Source: Liolophura sinensis
Lineage: Eukaryota; Mollusca; Polyplacophora; Chitonida; Chitonidae
Direction: 5' to 3'
NCBI RefSeq assembly: GCF_032854445.1
Contig: NC_088305.1
Span: 9,367,606 to 9,431,605, forward strand
DNA length: 64,000 nt
Below are positions 33,181-44,818 of the stretch, in pieces; positions within the stretch are counted from its first letter, which is position 1, and the number at the start of each line of letters is the position of its first letter. The position numbers and the translations under genes are program-made. A model generated the notes under the pieces. The model was not told the origin of the DNA and made no database searches. It was given only the letters and a program-made list of their open reading frames with translations.

Positions 33181-33873
33181 GGAATGGTCGCTGTCACAGT
33201 AAGCACTCGACGAAGCACATACAATCAGGCGTTTGTGGATGATGATTTGTCTTCCTCATATACGGTGTGCAAACCTTTGCTTTTCATGTGGGAAAGTTCG
33301 TCACTAACGCCGGAGATTAAAACACAATACTCACATGTTACAGCATACTTCTTGTTAGCGGAAGGTTTCATCCCACTATTTGAAGGGCGTTGATGACATA
33401 CGCTCGACGACAACCGTGTAGACTTTTTGTGCATCAGTGCAACGTTCGTTCATGACCTCTTGTCTTTGATCGTTGATTCACCACATGACTCTTGGTTTTC
33501 CCCACCCGGAATATTTATCGCTTTGATTAAAAGTGAAAATATATGCAGTGGAGCCTTGAACAACAACGAAATGACAGTAATCGAAACATTCCTGTTAAAG
33601 GTGGAGTGTGGTACTTGGAAAGAGCATTACGGGAACTCAAGTCCTTCTTGTTGAAGCCGGGCGGGAGCACTTATCCTGCATTCACCAAAACCCCAAACTG
33701 TCTCCTCATACCCAGGCCAAACCAATGAACGTAAAACATATGAGTCTAATTTCTTCTCTTGAAATAAGGATTTCTAGTTACATTTACAGGCATGAGTGCA
33801 TAATGGTTAAGGAACGCTGTAGAGGCCAGTTTTGAAATAATTGCCAGTTTCCAACAAAACATACTTTCCAATG

Positions 33874-34063
33874 ATCATTTCTGAAACTTCCTCTCCGGCC
33901 GTATGTGGGAAGGTCTGACCTGCGGATGGTTGTGGGTTTCCCCCGAGGTCTGCCCGGTTTCCACCCACCACAATGCTGGCCACCGTCCTATAAGTGAAAT
34001 ATTCTTGAGTACGGCGTAAAAAACCAATCAAATAAATAAGAAATAAATAAATCATTTCTGAAA
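33874..34063 (+). mobile_element. 5'-truncated SINE with 13 bp target duplication
   Basis: SINE sequence from CCTCTCCGGCCGTATGTGGG to an AATAAATAAGAAATAAATAA tail lies between two copies of ATCATTTCTGAAA (33874-33886 and 34051-34063). The tRNA-like head is missing, consistent with incomplete target-primed reverse transcription. The clean duplication makes this one of the youngest insertions here. Confidence 0.92.
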
Positions 34064-34904
34064 TATGTTCCACTTTTGAAAAGAAAAAAACGGAACAACT
34101 TTAAAATAACCATAAAGCTTATTTTTGAAAAAAAAATTTACCCGGTTTGAAATAGAAAATTTGGAACTTACTAAAAATGCTCAATTTGCACCACATATTC
34201 TTAAGAGAAAGTAAAGCTCGCTGTAGATGTTGTGGGAATGATGATAATTTTAAGACACGGTCATCGGTCTTTTGGTAAATCAACAACTTTGCGTAAAACC
34301 GTACATGAATGTTGCTTTTCTAGGGTGCAGCTTCGATCATGGTTACCATACCACAGGTCATCGTCGAATTTATTTAGGGTCAATTTCTTTCTTCAGTTAA
34401 AGAATAATGTGCATGTGATTGGTTTTGACCAATGAAATGCCACAGCAAATGAGCTATTGTCACCATTCAGAGCATTCATCCTAAATGTAAACCAGACTTG
34501 AGGTCACATAATTAAGCATCATGTGGCAGCAAACCATATTTTGGACAGATTTCCTTGGTCAACCTTTGTAGCTAAGACTAACGTCAATAGGTTGAACTGC
34601 CCGTAATTTTTTAAACTGAATCAACTACATCCGATCCAGCGCATGAGAAGAGTACCAAGGACACTGTGTTGGCGATTTCGATATGTCTTTAAGCATCAGT
34701 CGGCGCTAGGATTCCCACCCTGTAAAGGTAATGCAATTTCAAACCTTTTCAAAACCATTTCAAAACCAAAAGTGGAAAATTCCAAACCCATAATCAGCAC
34801 AGAGTAACAGACTGATACTGATTAGAATGCCATAAATAAGTGAAATTCAGTTATAGGATTTATTTGGTGTTTTAAACAGTGATTTAGAAGGATTACAGTT
34901 ACAC
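34064..34904. other. Intergenic, no recognised feature
   Basis: AT-rich sequence with A and T runs. No family match seen. A short internal direct repeat (CAAAACCATTTCAAAACCA) lies near 34750. Confidence 0.4.
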
Positions 34905-35050
34905 AATAGTAGGCGGCATTATGGTGGGAAGAAACTTGGCTGGAGAGTGAGACGAGCGGCAGGCGGGATGGGAGAACCCATGACCGTGGGCAAGTTGCCT
35001 GCAGTCATGTACGACCGGATAGGAGGCCAGCATGAACTGGATTTTCATTG
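34905..35050 (-). mobile_element. SINE fragment, reverse strand
   Basis: GGCGGCATTATGGTGGGAAG, GGGAGAACCCATGACCGTGG, CAAGTTGCCTGCAGTCATGT and GGAGGCCAGCATGAACTGGA. It has neither tail nor head and is followed directly by a full-length copy, a SINE-next-to-SINE arrangement. Confidence 0.75.
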
Positions 35051-35055
35051 AAACC

Positions 35056-35345
35056 CACCACATTTATTTATTTATTTATTTATTTATTTGATTGGCGTTT
35101 TACGCCGTACTCAAAAATATTTCACATATACGACGGCGGACAGCATTATGGTGGGCGAAAACCGGGCAGAGCACGGGGGAAACGCACGACCATACGCAGG
35201 CTGCTGACAGACATTCCCACGTACGAGGGGCTGGACTTAACTCATAGCGACCGTATTGGTGAGAAAAGCCACCACATTGTTGGAGGCTTCATAGCCATTG
35301 TTGAATGTTCTACGGTTGCACATTAGCCACTAGGCCACATGGGGA
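35056..35345 (-). mobile_element. tRNA-derived SINE, reverse strand, long (ATTT)n tail
   Basis: The tail is about seven ATTT units (35060-35090), followed by GATTGGCGTTTTACGCCGTA, ATATTTCACATATACGACGG, CAGCATTATGGTGGGCGAAA and CGGGCAGAGCACGGGGGAAA. The head complement contains GGACTTAACTCATAGCGACC and GCACATTAGCCACTAGGCCA. The unbroken tail and nearly complete core suggest a relatively recent insertion. Confidence 0.88.
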
Positions 35346-36000
35346 CCCTAATTGTGTGACCGGTCAAGTTTATGGTGGATCCACACTGCCCCAGAGTAAA
35401 ACTACCAACCTTTGGCAAGTAACTTGTGAGCGCCATCATACATAACACATAGTTATCTACGTCTCAAACTAAGGTATGACCATTTCGGCAGTCCTAATAC
35501 AGTCTGAACACGTCCATGTAAAAATGCTCTACCCATTTTTATCATATTTGGTACAAAATGTGTGTGCATTGAATAGTTTGGATTTGGTATGAACACTCAC
35601 TGATCTGATTGGCATGTGTTCACCTACAAGCTGACACAAGAATAGCTCTACGTTCATTTAGAACAAAAATTGCTGTTAAAGCCAGTATAAAGGTGTTGCC
35701 AGTACATGCATAAAAGCATGGTTAACATACAAATCAAAGACACCATTTTTTGTCACATTTTGTTACTGGAACCAAATCGGTGTAATAGCAAAATTCACAC
35801 GCATCACGTACAGACCATTACATGTTGCGGGGTTCAGTTAATTTTTGATCTACAGTTTTGCTCAAGAGTTCCCACGTCTTTCTGTTTTGACTCCGCGGTT
35901 TTTCTGACACTGTTTACTTTGGCCAAGAAACTAAGATTCCCTACGACTCTGCTTTGTCCACATAATCATTCGATGACGAGGTCAGGACTTTAATTTCCTC
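35346..36000. other. Intergenic, no recognised feature
   Basis: Only short frames. It may include the 3' end of the hAT-like remnant to the right, but no terminal repeat was found. Confidence 0.35.
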
Positions 36001-37350
36001 TTCTACCGTTATTTTTTTCTTTTTAATCTTTTCAAGCTCATCTAAGACAATTTTTCTCTCACAAGTTTGATCATCTATTGTGGTTACTGCCTTCTGAGAT
36101 TTCCCCTATGGAATGGATAAGATCTTTAACTAATCTGCGGGCCACTGGGCGTTCACCCTTCAAATTGAAAGAATCTACTGTTGTCTGAAAAACCACGTTC
36201 ACCAGACGCCTGGCAATGGAATAAAATTAGAAGTTTTCTAACCACTTCCCACAACTTCATGTACTGGGGTGCTGCAAGCCTGTCTTCAAAGTACAGGGTA
36301 TCTAGGCGTGATTCAGGTATCTCCATGTCATACTGAATGAATCTCCTGTCATTCTGTTCTTTAGTACTGGAGTCCTCAAACTGGGCAAGACTTTTATCAC
36401 AAGCGTCCACTTTCACCTGATTAGCAGTTGAATGTGTGAGAATTTTTCTCATTGGTACAGTGCACAGCTCCTGCGTATCTTTATTTGAAACATTGCGTGG
36501 ATCTATACAGGATAGGTGTCGAATGAGTGTATTTGCCTTATCCAACACCGATGATTTGATAGACCTCTGTAAGAGTGTTTTCTGCGTCCTGGCTTAAGAA
36601 AAGGAATCATTCGCTTCTCCGTCTGGTAAACTGTAAGTAACTTCGTCATATACCCTCCGTGCTTTGTGCTTACGTCTGATGGGTTTTTGTTTTTGGGTCA
36701 GGGAGTTTCCTTGACCTCACAACAGCTACATATTTCTTCACATGTGGCAACATGTCAACTGCCCGCTCTGCCATTGGTACATTTCCAGCCAGCGATGGCA
36801 GCAATATTTCAGGGGGAAAGCTTCTGAATCAGTTACTTTCTGATAGGCATCTCCACACGCTGGGCTCCACGATGCGGTCAAGGAATCACACCCACACCAG
36901 TCAGAGCTGACACAGCCTTTTTCGAAAAAGTTATTCAGTATGTGTAGATAACATGACCATATATTGTTCCTTGGTTTGGTGTTGTGTTTTTGACTCCTCT
37001 TGACGATGATTGCGCTGTGAAGCAGATGCACCATGAAAACAGTGTCTCATACCGACAGACTGTGTGACAAACCTGGTTCTCTCCTTGTTTCTAACCCCAT
37101 AGATGATGATGATGATGATGATATATATATATATATATATATATCGGTTTCGTTTGACAGACTGTGCATAAAGCCTTATGGTTGCCCGTTGTGTACCTTA
37201 TCAGGAAGTCCTTAAAACAGTGGTCTTTGAGCCAGACATCATTGAAGAAACAGTTGCTTGGCATTATTATCAGGAAGAATATAACTGCAACAAGCTGTAG
37301 ATACATCTGAGGAAATAGGCGAAAAAAATACAACTTATTTTGCAACATTT
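36001..37350 (-). pseudogene. hAT-like transposase remnant H2
   Basis: Relative of H1, also on the minus strand. Near 37252-37150 a zinc-finger-like block reads FFNDVWLKDHCFKDFLIR then HKALCTVC, with its CxxC intact. Near 36825-36785 FPLKYCCHRWLE is followed by a VPVAERAVDMLPHVKKY-like stretch in a shifted frame. At 36548-36153 come LDKANTLIRHLSCIDPRNV, a PESRLDTLYFEDRL block and LWEVVRKLLILFHCQASGER with GFS, the hAT dimerisation-type motif. The middle is deleted and frameshifted, and a (GAT)n(AT)n tract (37102-37145) has grown in the N-terminal part. The role, when active, would be excision and insertion of its own element. Confidence 0.72.
37102..37145. repeat. (GAT)n-(AT)n microsatellite
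   Basis: About seven GAT units followed by about twelve AT units, inside the hAT-like remnant H2. It accounts for the odd His/Tyr-Ile run in the overlapping reading frame. Confidence 0.95.
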
Positions 37351-38026
37351 TACTATTACTTGTTTTGCCTTTAAATTCTTAAAAATACATTTATATCTGT
37401 TGATAAAATAATATGTATATATAACCAAGTAAATAGCCAGTTATTTCAATATCATTATAAAGATGACGGAAAAGTAATAATAATAATAAAATAGACTTAA
37501 CATTACATTAACTTCATGTTTATATATGACTACTTAGAACTAGTTTCAAGGAAGATAAGTTGATGAAATTACTGTAATGTGTAACGTGGTTACCTCTCTT
37601 TAACCAAACCAGTTGTTACGGACTGACCCGTTAGGTTGTGGTAAAGATAACTCTGTTTCAAAAAGATACTCCAATGGTAATTTAATTTTACTCTAAAAAC
37701 ATTTATCAAGTACCGAAAAACATATACAATTTACGAGAATGTTATACCTGGTTAAAGCGTCCCGCTCGTAAAGTTTGTTGCTTCCCCGAATGCATGTCAT
37801 TCAGTGCAGGCTGCAAGACTGCTTTTCGGATCTCCGACTACGCCCTAGGTAACAATGATTTTTATTGGCAGTCGTTCAGAAGGTGACCAATCAGGATACC
37901 CGTTAGTCAAAAATTTTCGGGCATACTCGTAATGGAGACTCGACCGAAACGGAAGCCTAATGAGCAATGTTTCTAGTGTGTCATGACTGCACAACAGGGA
38001 ATTCCCGTTGTCGCGTCTGCCGGCCG

Positions 38027-38027
<1 letters not shown>
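37351..38027. other. AT-rich intergenic sequence
   Basis: Contains a short (TAA)n run near 37477-37490. No coding or repeat family recognised. Confidence 0.4.
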
Positions 38028-38089
<62 letters not shown>

Positions 38090-38905
38090 GGGATAGGTTT
38101 CGCATAGATACAGATAAACGAGTGGATGGACAGAGGTGCAAAGACAATGGAAAGGGAACTCAGTTCTGAGAAAAGATCGTCATTACGCCAATAGTATATC
38201 AATTCATTAAACCTTGAACTAATAAGTACATACTATCTACAATTTCTTACATCGTAGTAAAAGAAGGCAACAGCCTGGAGGCTTTCATTATGTAACGATC
38301 TGAACACAGTTTCCAAGGAAGATTTAGTGACCCCACCTTTAATTACATCTGCAAGAAAGAAGTTTCCTTGCATTATTGTAGGTTTTGCAATGAAATAACA
38401 GGTATGAGATGGAATCTTCCACTAAACAGGTCTCACACAGACGTGAGCTTTGCTGATTGAATCTATTTAGATATGAATTCACTGGGAAATGACCCGAGAC
38501 CAGTCCGTAAACAAGGACATCGGCCCGTCTGGTAGGAAGCTGCACAAACCGAGAGGTCACAAGCGGGGACATTTGATGAGAAAACCTCCCTTTGGTGCTA
38601 TTATCCCAGTCACACTGCCACAAACTAAAGAAAAGGTTTTTTAGTTAGTTCATCACTTTTGAAACAGAAAGGGGTATAACATGAGTGACATCTTTCATTA
38701 AGAGTCCTGCGTGAGCTTGCTCGTTGCCAGAGATACCAACATGACTCCGTACCCACATAAAGAATACAGAGACCCCTTCGTGGGCTAGAGAAGTATATAT
38801 AGGTATAAAGCATCAAGGACAAGTGGTAAGCATTTGATGACATTCGGGCATTTTAAACATTTCAAGGCAAATAGGGAGTCACTTAATATAACACATTTCA
38901 ATGGT
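38028..38905 (-). pseudogene. 3' end of a LINE with RNase H domain and (AT)n tail
   Basis: Minus-strand coding runs from about 38905 to a stop at 38233-38235. It begins in RNase H: VILSDSLFALKCLKC holds the SDS aspartate, and FMWVRSHVGISGNE matches the WVPGHxGxxGN motif. A tail typical of RNase H-bearing non-LTR elements follows: WQCDWDNSTKGRFSHQ, LVSGHFPVNSYLNRF, and a Cys/His knuckle SRLCETCLVEDSISYLLFHC. One stop and a few frame changes break it. The 3' UTR (38232-38086) leads straight into an (AT)n run at 38085-38028, most simply the element's own 3' tail. RT and endonuclease are absent by 5' truncation. The clade (I, Jockey, R1 or similar) is not resolved. Confidence 0.82.
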
Positions 38906-39719
38906 TTAAACAAGTTAGGTGGTGAAAGTGACCGCGGTGAAAGTCCTAGCTGGTTCTCTCCCCCCTAACAGATGGCGTTACTAGCCTCAGTCGCACTTTC
39001 ACAGCGCGCAGAATACTAGACAAAGTCATGGATAATTTGATACACGCATTGCAAACACCACCGTTCTCTACACCGGTATGTAAAGTTTTTTTTTTATCAA
39101 GGTATTGGTATATAATGTTTCAAGGACCCGTATTGCATTTTTCCAGACTTTAAGCCTAAATTCCTAACCAACTCATGACGAAGGTCACCATTAAAATTCC
39201 AAACCATTTCTCGATTTCCATATCGCTTGGGAACTCTTACTCTCCCTTCAAACATGTACCACAATGTGGTTGTGCAATACACCAGTATCCAACAATAAAC
39301 CACAAGTACTTCGATGTTGCAATTTCAAAATGCATTAATCGTACAGCTCTGTAAGAACGAATTTTCACCGACATCTGACCGCTTCCTGTCTATAAGAAAT
39401 CAGAAATGCGAAATCGCTTTTAGTATGATGCTAAACGGAAGTGAAATTAACAAATAAATGGTTAAAACATGACTCCCAAAACAATGGAAGAAAACGATTC
39501 CTGGGAATTCTCTGTCCCAGACTGGGTGTGGACATAAATCTCGGTTAACCGAAGACTTCCACCAAGCAGTCTCAAACCGTTCTCATGGAAATATTCCGCG
39601 AGGAATACATGTGTGCATGTTTTGTATACTTTTTCATAAATGCATCTTTAGTTTGTTATAGGATAGACTCTGCTTCAATGTTGGAGTGACGTGTCTGAGT
39701 AAGCGCCAGACACCATCCC
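38906..39719. other. Intergenic, no recognised feature
   Basis: No family or motif found. A run of T at about 39088-39097 is the only simple repeat. Confidence 0.4.
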
Positions 39720-40195
39720 GTTTATAAAAAAGTCTAACTTGATACGCCAAGGGACATATCTCAGACGCAATTGACCATAGTGTACAACGGGATGTAGCGA
39801 TCAGACAGTTTGGAGTTCCTACACTCCTTAAACCATGGCACATTGGAGTAGGCCGTTTTAGTCACAGTTACTTTCACAGTCACGCTAAGTCATGTAGATG
39901 TTGACCTGATATTTAGTCTGTCTCTCTGGAAATGGATTCGAATGAACCGGATAGAATACAGAGACATTGATTAAGTAAACAATCGATTGTGCTGGACAAC
40001 GACCAAGTAATTCTACCCGTGCTGGTACTACTCAGCGGATATTCACTAGGCGAAGCAATCTGGTAAAGCACCGCCGCGATTTGCCAAGAAATTAACAAAG
40101 TTACAGCCTAAGTATTGAGTGGAAAATAAAAGGCTAATCGGGGTCTGTTGAGTGTGATATCAACACTTTTCCGTAATTGACCAGTCAGGAACCTA
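39720..40195 (+). repeat. Repeat R2, copy 2
   Basis: Colinear with 13470-13950: CTTGATACGCCAAGGGACAT, GTAGCGATCAGACAGTTTGG, CTTTCACAGTCACGCTAAGT, CTGATATTTAGTCTGTCTCT, TGCCAAGAAATTAACAAAGT and TGTGATATCAACACTTTTCC. The hairpin of copy 1 is not present. Confidence 0.8.
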
Positions 40196-40328
40196 AAACG
40201 TTCGCGTTACAAAGTTTGAGAATCGCTGTATTTGTCTAGTTTGTCAATGGGAAAATGTTATCTCCCTAGTGACCATTCTTGCTGAAAACACGTCATTACC
40301 AGTAAACCATTGTGTGTAGTTAAGTTAA

Positions 40329-40556
40329 GTAATAATTTGGATTGGTTTATAATGAATTTATAAACAGGAAACACATCATTGAATTATATGATGCAATCTT
40401 AACCAATCAGTGGAAACCAGTGGAGGTACATATACCTCTGTAAACAATTACGTATAACAGAGTAATTTGAATTTGTTTATAATGTATTTATAAACAGGAG
40501 AGATCAATGGATCATATCAGATAATCATTTAATAAATCAGCGGAAAGCAATGGTGG
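40329..40556 (+). repeat. Two-unit tandem duplication, ~125 bp period
   Basis: The first unit has TAATTTGGATTGGTTTATAA, TGAATTTATAAACAGGA and AATCAGTGGAAACCAGTGG. The second has TAATTTGAATTTGTTTATAA, TGTATTTATAAACAGGAG and AATCAGCGGAAAGCAATGG. The units are moderately diverged and show no coding sense. Confidence 0.8.
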
Positions 40557-40879
40557 CCATTCTTTTAACGAACTATAGTTAATTAAGTTTGTATACACCA
40601 TCATATGTACAAAGGCCTAGAAATGATTTTATTTGATTCCCGTAATTATATATTTGCCGATTGGGCGCCTACCACCCCAACTACCCTCTTCTATATAAGG
40701 CGACATTGTGATTTTGAGTGTTCGTTCCACTGACGCCTATTCTACCTATTGTGTTTTGTTTTCATCTGTTTACATCTCTTAAGAATACATCGAGAAGTGT
40801 GACAGACACTGCTTGAATTGTAATCCAAATATAAATATCACTCGTAAATTACTGTTTCCTGCCCAAAGATAATCGCACA

Positions 40880-41440
40880 AATCTATGCGTTCGAAAGATA
40901 TTCGTATACCAGCCGTCAACCTATAAGGACGTTCCAGATCAATAATGGCAAGGCCAATTCCCTAAACAACTAAGGAAGTATATAAAGTACGAAAGTAGGA
41001 CGGAATAAGGACGGACAAGCAGTCAAAACTTTTCATTGATATTGGAAAGACGCAATGTATGTCCGAGGCGAGTGAAATTAGTATTCAAATCGTGCACCCT
41101 GCTAGAATATCAGTTGTCTATAAAAACATATCTCAGTTGCGCTTTGATGGCAACTGTTTATGTATCAGTCGCGACGTAATTCAACACAATGAATATACAA
41201 TCCCTAGCAGAGTCAAACACATTCCTGAAGCAGAGCGCCAGAGATTCTGAACACTTTGTCCATATTTACTTACAAGGGAATTATACTCATTGTAAAACGA
41301 AAAGAATTTGAAGTGAAGGCGTTTGATGGAATGGCCTTGACACATTAGTTTTTGTAGTAATAGCTTGTGGCGTTGATAGAAAGCGTCACACAGCACGCCG
41401 AAAAAAGTATCTAAACACAATTACATTTATTCCCTCCTTT
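40880..41440 (-). mobile_element. PLE copy P4: 3' region plus C-terminal coding end
   Basis: The terminal segment (AAGATATTCGTATACCAGCC), 3' non-coding region (TTTTCATTGATATTGGAAAG) and C-terminal coding block all match P6. On the minus strand at 41420-41240 the frame gives CDAFYQRHKLLLQKLMCQGH, SIKRLHFKFF and YNEYNSLVSKYGQSVQNLW, the counterpart of the P6 C-terminus. RT motifs are absent, so this is a 5'-truncated copy. Confidence 0.75.
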
Positions 41441-41872
41441 TTGTACGCCCCTATATCAATCAAGTTTTACAACGTCATTTAATTGCAAAAAATATGTTAT
41501 CCTTGTTTCATTATTGGAAGAAAATTGAGTGCGAGTGCGGGAATTGTTCTCCTTGCCCGACTTTGAATACAGGAACCTTCCCATATACATCCTCTTTCTA
41601 GGCATGACGGTACTCGACCTTGAATTTGTGACATAAAGATGTGTACATCATACTGGCCAGCGGTCTTCAAGGAAGACCGCACCTGTTCCTTACAAGAATA
41701 ATGCTTTAACGTGTATGGTTCGTCGTGGATGGTTTATAGAAATACCGCTAAACCTCATTGAACAAGGCAATATGGGGAATGGGCGAAACTGCAGTTATTA
41801 GCCTTTACATTGAGGCTTGTTAAACTGTCTAACAGTCCTAAACAGTTAAATTCATCAAAGTTTTAAAAATGG
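41441..41872. other. Intergenic, no recognised feature
   Basis: Nothing identified beyond short frames. Confidence 0.4.
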
Positions 41873-42106
41873 TTATAGAGGAATCTTGATATTATGACCT
41901 TCGCCCGATTGATGTCTGTTTATAACTTTCTCGCCTAGTTTCGGCACTGACTGGTATGCTCTGTCATTAACACATATCGTTCTCAAGAGTAATCCACAAA
42001 TCGTGTCAGAAAGTCCCAATAAAGACGTAGTCGAATGAATCATCTGTGCAAACTGCTTACCATCCTTTAAAGCTGATCGTTGAGGACTAAGGATGAGATT
42101 GTGTAA

Positions 42107-42371
42107 TTTTTTTATTTGTTTCATTGTTGTTTTACGCCGCATTCAAGAATATTTCACTTATACGACCGCGACCAGCATGATGATGGGAGGAAACCCGACA
42201 GAGCCCTGGGAAAACCATGACGATCCACAGTTTGCTGCCAGACCTAGCCATTTAGGGCCGGAGGGGAAGCTAGCATGAGTTGGACGATCTCACTGCGACC
42301 TCACTGGTGACAGGCACCTGGGTAATTGCACCGTGCTGGCGTGCTATCCCACTCATCCACTGAGACCCCGA
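42107..42371 (-). mobile_element. tRNA-derived SINE, reverse strand, near full length
   Basis: TGTTGTTTTACGCCGCATTC, AATATTTCACTTATACGACC, CAGCATGATGATGGGAGGAA, CCGACAGAGCCCTGGG, GGCCGGAGGGGAAGCTAGCA, CTCACTGCGACCTCACTGGT, and the head complement ACCGTGCTGGCGTGCTATCC. It is one of the most complete copies, inserted next to the QSVPK block of inverted E copy 4. Confidence 0.88.
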
Positions 42372-44029
42372 ATGTATAATTGACAATGCCGATAAAGGGC
42401 GGACTTCAAAGATGTCAGGTTCTCACATTGGTTCATTGTTGCTTGTTTTTACACTCAATAATGCTTCAAATAGATGGGTAAACAATGGTCGTAACCGGGG
42501 TAAAACGGCGACCATATCGGTGCTGTTACCTAATCGTTATTAACGGACGCAAGACTAAGCAAAAGCATCATTGCTTCCGTGTAGCATTACAATCTGTTGA
42601 AAATAGCTATACTTACGTCTCATGATAGGGGTTCGTAGGATCACCCGATACATATCATAGTGATTTTTTTTTTGTTCACAGCACTGGAAAAACTAAAAAG
42701 CAGGAATGGACACTCTGGGCAAACAGGTCAAAATATTTCCAGGGTCAACCTGGCAGAAAGGTTAGTAACCTAGCGAATTACACTGACGCAAGATGTTCTA
42801 ACCACTATGGCCTATTTGGCTTCCTTCCCCGTTTCTACGTGAATAGGTCTTCCAAAAGCTTCGAGATGATCACGGGTCTTCTTGATTTCATTCCACTGTG
42901 ATTTCTTTTTCACTTTTTCCAAGTCTTTTTCTTACTTTTGTATTCCGGCAGATTAGTGTTAGGTTTGAACACGTGAGATCGACCATATTAGTCTAGCGAC
43001 ACAACCGTCGCAGCTAGCGAACGCTTACGGTCTGAGTCTAGAAGGATTATGAATGATTTGTTGGGTGACGGTGACGTTGACGTCACTAAGTGACTGAAAC
43101 CACATTCTCTCACATGAACAAACGCCCTGCAGCAATACCAACGCAATCGTAACTGTCCTACATGAAGTAAGGGATGGTAAAAAGCGTTCACCGCTCTGGA
43201 TAGCAAAGATAAGAAATGTTGGTGTTACGTCCCTCTTTGTTCACTTCAATTTGTCAAGTAAAGACATCAAAGGTAAACCGGTATTTTTCATGAGAACCAA
43301 GTAATCATTAGCCGCAATAGTCGTCTACCACTACATCTGTGATGCGCAGATCAAGCAGTACACCAACAATCTACACTTAGAACTTACATCAATATGTCGG
43401 TTGGAACGAAATGGTTTAAATATAGCGGTGAATACCAAGTCTTCTTGAGTTAGAGCGCTCTCAGGAATATTTGCGATTTAGCTCAAATAAATTCAAACTT
43501 GTCAGAAGTTGCAATTAAAACAGGATATTCATAGCGTACATTTCTGTTTTTTTCTTGCCGTTTGTTTTGCGCTTCCGGAATTTTATCTTTGATGCGTTGG
43601 TAGATGAGCTACAGGCCCTGAGAATTCAACAGATTAAAAAGAGTAACTAGGAAGAACTTAACACGCTTTTCGACAAGAAAACTTACCATGACGCATTTGC
43701 TACCATTTCACCGACACTATGTACATGTAGTGCAGTAGATACGTTTTTTCTAACTTACCCTTAGTTGGGCCTCCGTTCCCACCCAGAAGTAGCACGAGTT
43801 CGTCACCTGATTTCTTCGTGTATCTGACATTTTTTTTTAGAGACGCTAGATCTCAGTCAAACCAACAAGAGCTGGAATTCAACTCACAACACTGTTTGTC
43901 AAGCTCTGTTAGTCTGCCTCGCAGCCAATTATAGACCTAGGCCAGTTTGTTAGATCTTGGGTGTAGTGGGATCCCGTGTGTTGTGTGACGATCAGTCCAA
44001 GCCATTAGTTATTCCTGCAAAAACTAGGT

Positions 44030-44818
44030 TATTCAATCAAACGTCTTCAGTCTAAGCTTTGTATAATTTCTTACATACCTTTGTCTTCGGGAGTTAGTGT
44101 TAAACGTTGTTGTGGAAATGGATCTTGTGATTATCGACTTGGAACGCCCTTTACGGACTACGAATGGTATAGGAATGTCGGACTTGACGCTTATATTTAC
44201 TATGTGTGTAATTCCCTTGTAAGTAAATATGGACAAAGCGTCCAGAATACCTAGCGCTCTGCTGCATGATTTTGTCTAATTCCACTTAACCCGGGGCAAG
44301 GGACCGTATATGTATGTTCATCGTGTTGAATTAGAGGAATTAGATTTACATGTATGAACAATTGCAATCAAAGCGCAACTGAGATACATATTAGGCTATC
44401 GACTTATTTGAAATATTGATTTAACTCAGCTGTCTGGAACATACCCTGCGTCTTTCCAACATCATTAAAAACTGTTGACTCCTTATCTTTGCATGATACC
44501 GCCCTATTTTCGTACTTTATATACTGTTACGTGGTGTTATACGTCGTTATGGGAATTGACCTTGCGATTATTAGCCTGGAACGTCCTTATTGGTTGTCGG
44601 CTGGTATACAAATGCGTGTTTTGACGCACAGATAGCGAAATTCGTTGAAGACGATTCCGCCCTATTTTCGTACTTTATATACTGTTATGTGGTGTTATAC
44701 GGCGTTATGGGAATTGACCTTGCGATTATTAGCCTGGAACGTCCTTATTGGTTGTCGTCCTTATTGGTATACAAATGCGTGTTTCGACGCACAGATAGCG
44801 AAATTCGTTTAAGACGAA
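44030..44818 (+). mobile_element. PLE copy P5, forward, with repeated terminal segment
   Basis: The terminal segment (TATAATTTCTTACATACCTT, GAACGCCCTTTACGGACTAC; 44055-44205) is followed by the last codons of the PLE protein (VSKYGQSVQN, 44215-44250). The 3' non-coding region follows (to ~44490), then the terminal segment appears again, itself duplicated in tandem (44495-44652 and 44653-44818, differing at few positions). A terminal segment on both sides of a truncated body fits the pseudo-LTR structure known for Penelope-like elements. Confidence 0.7.

Larger units (their letters stand above)
29425..33640 (+). repeat. Family E long repeat, copy 3
   Basis: Runs from TTAGTGACCTTTAGCCCC through all landmarks of copy 1 to GAAAGAGCATTACG near 33630. 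It carries the MITE (31221-31726) and, uniquely, a SINE (32929-33180). It preserves the empty site of the hAT-like element at 31083-31099 and only one minisatellite unit. A 13 bp perfect hairpin at 30188-30217 is absent from copy 2. The 152-codon minus-strand frame at 30107-30565 is not kept open in copy 2, so I do not treat it as a gene. Confidence 0.75.

Noticed and set aside
36738-37348. Cys/His-rich secreted peptide-like frames
   Set aside because: They are the hAT-like remnant H2 read across frameshifts. The His/Tyr-Ile run is a translated microsatellite.
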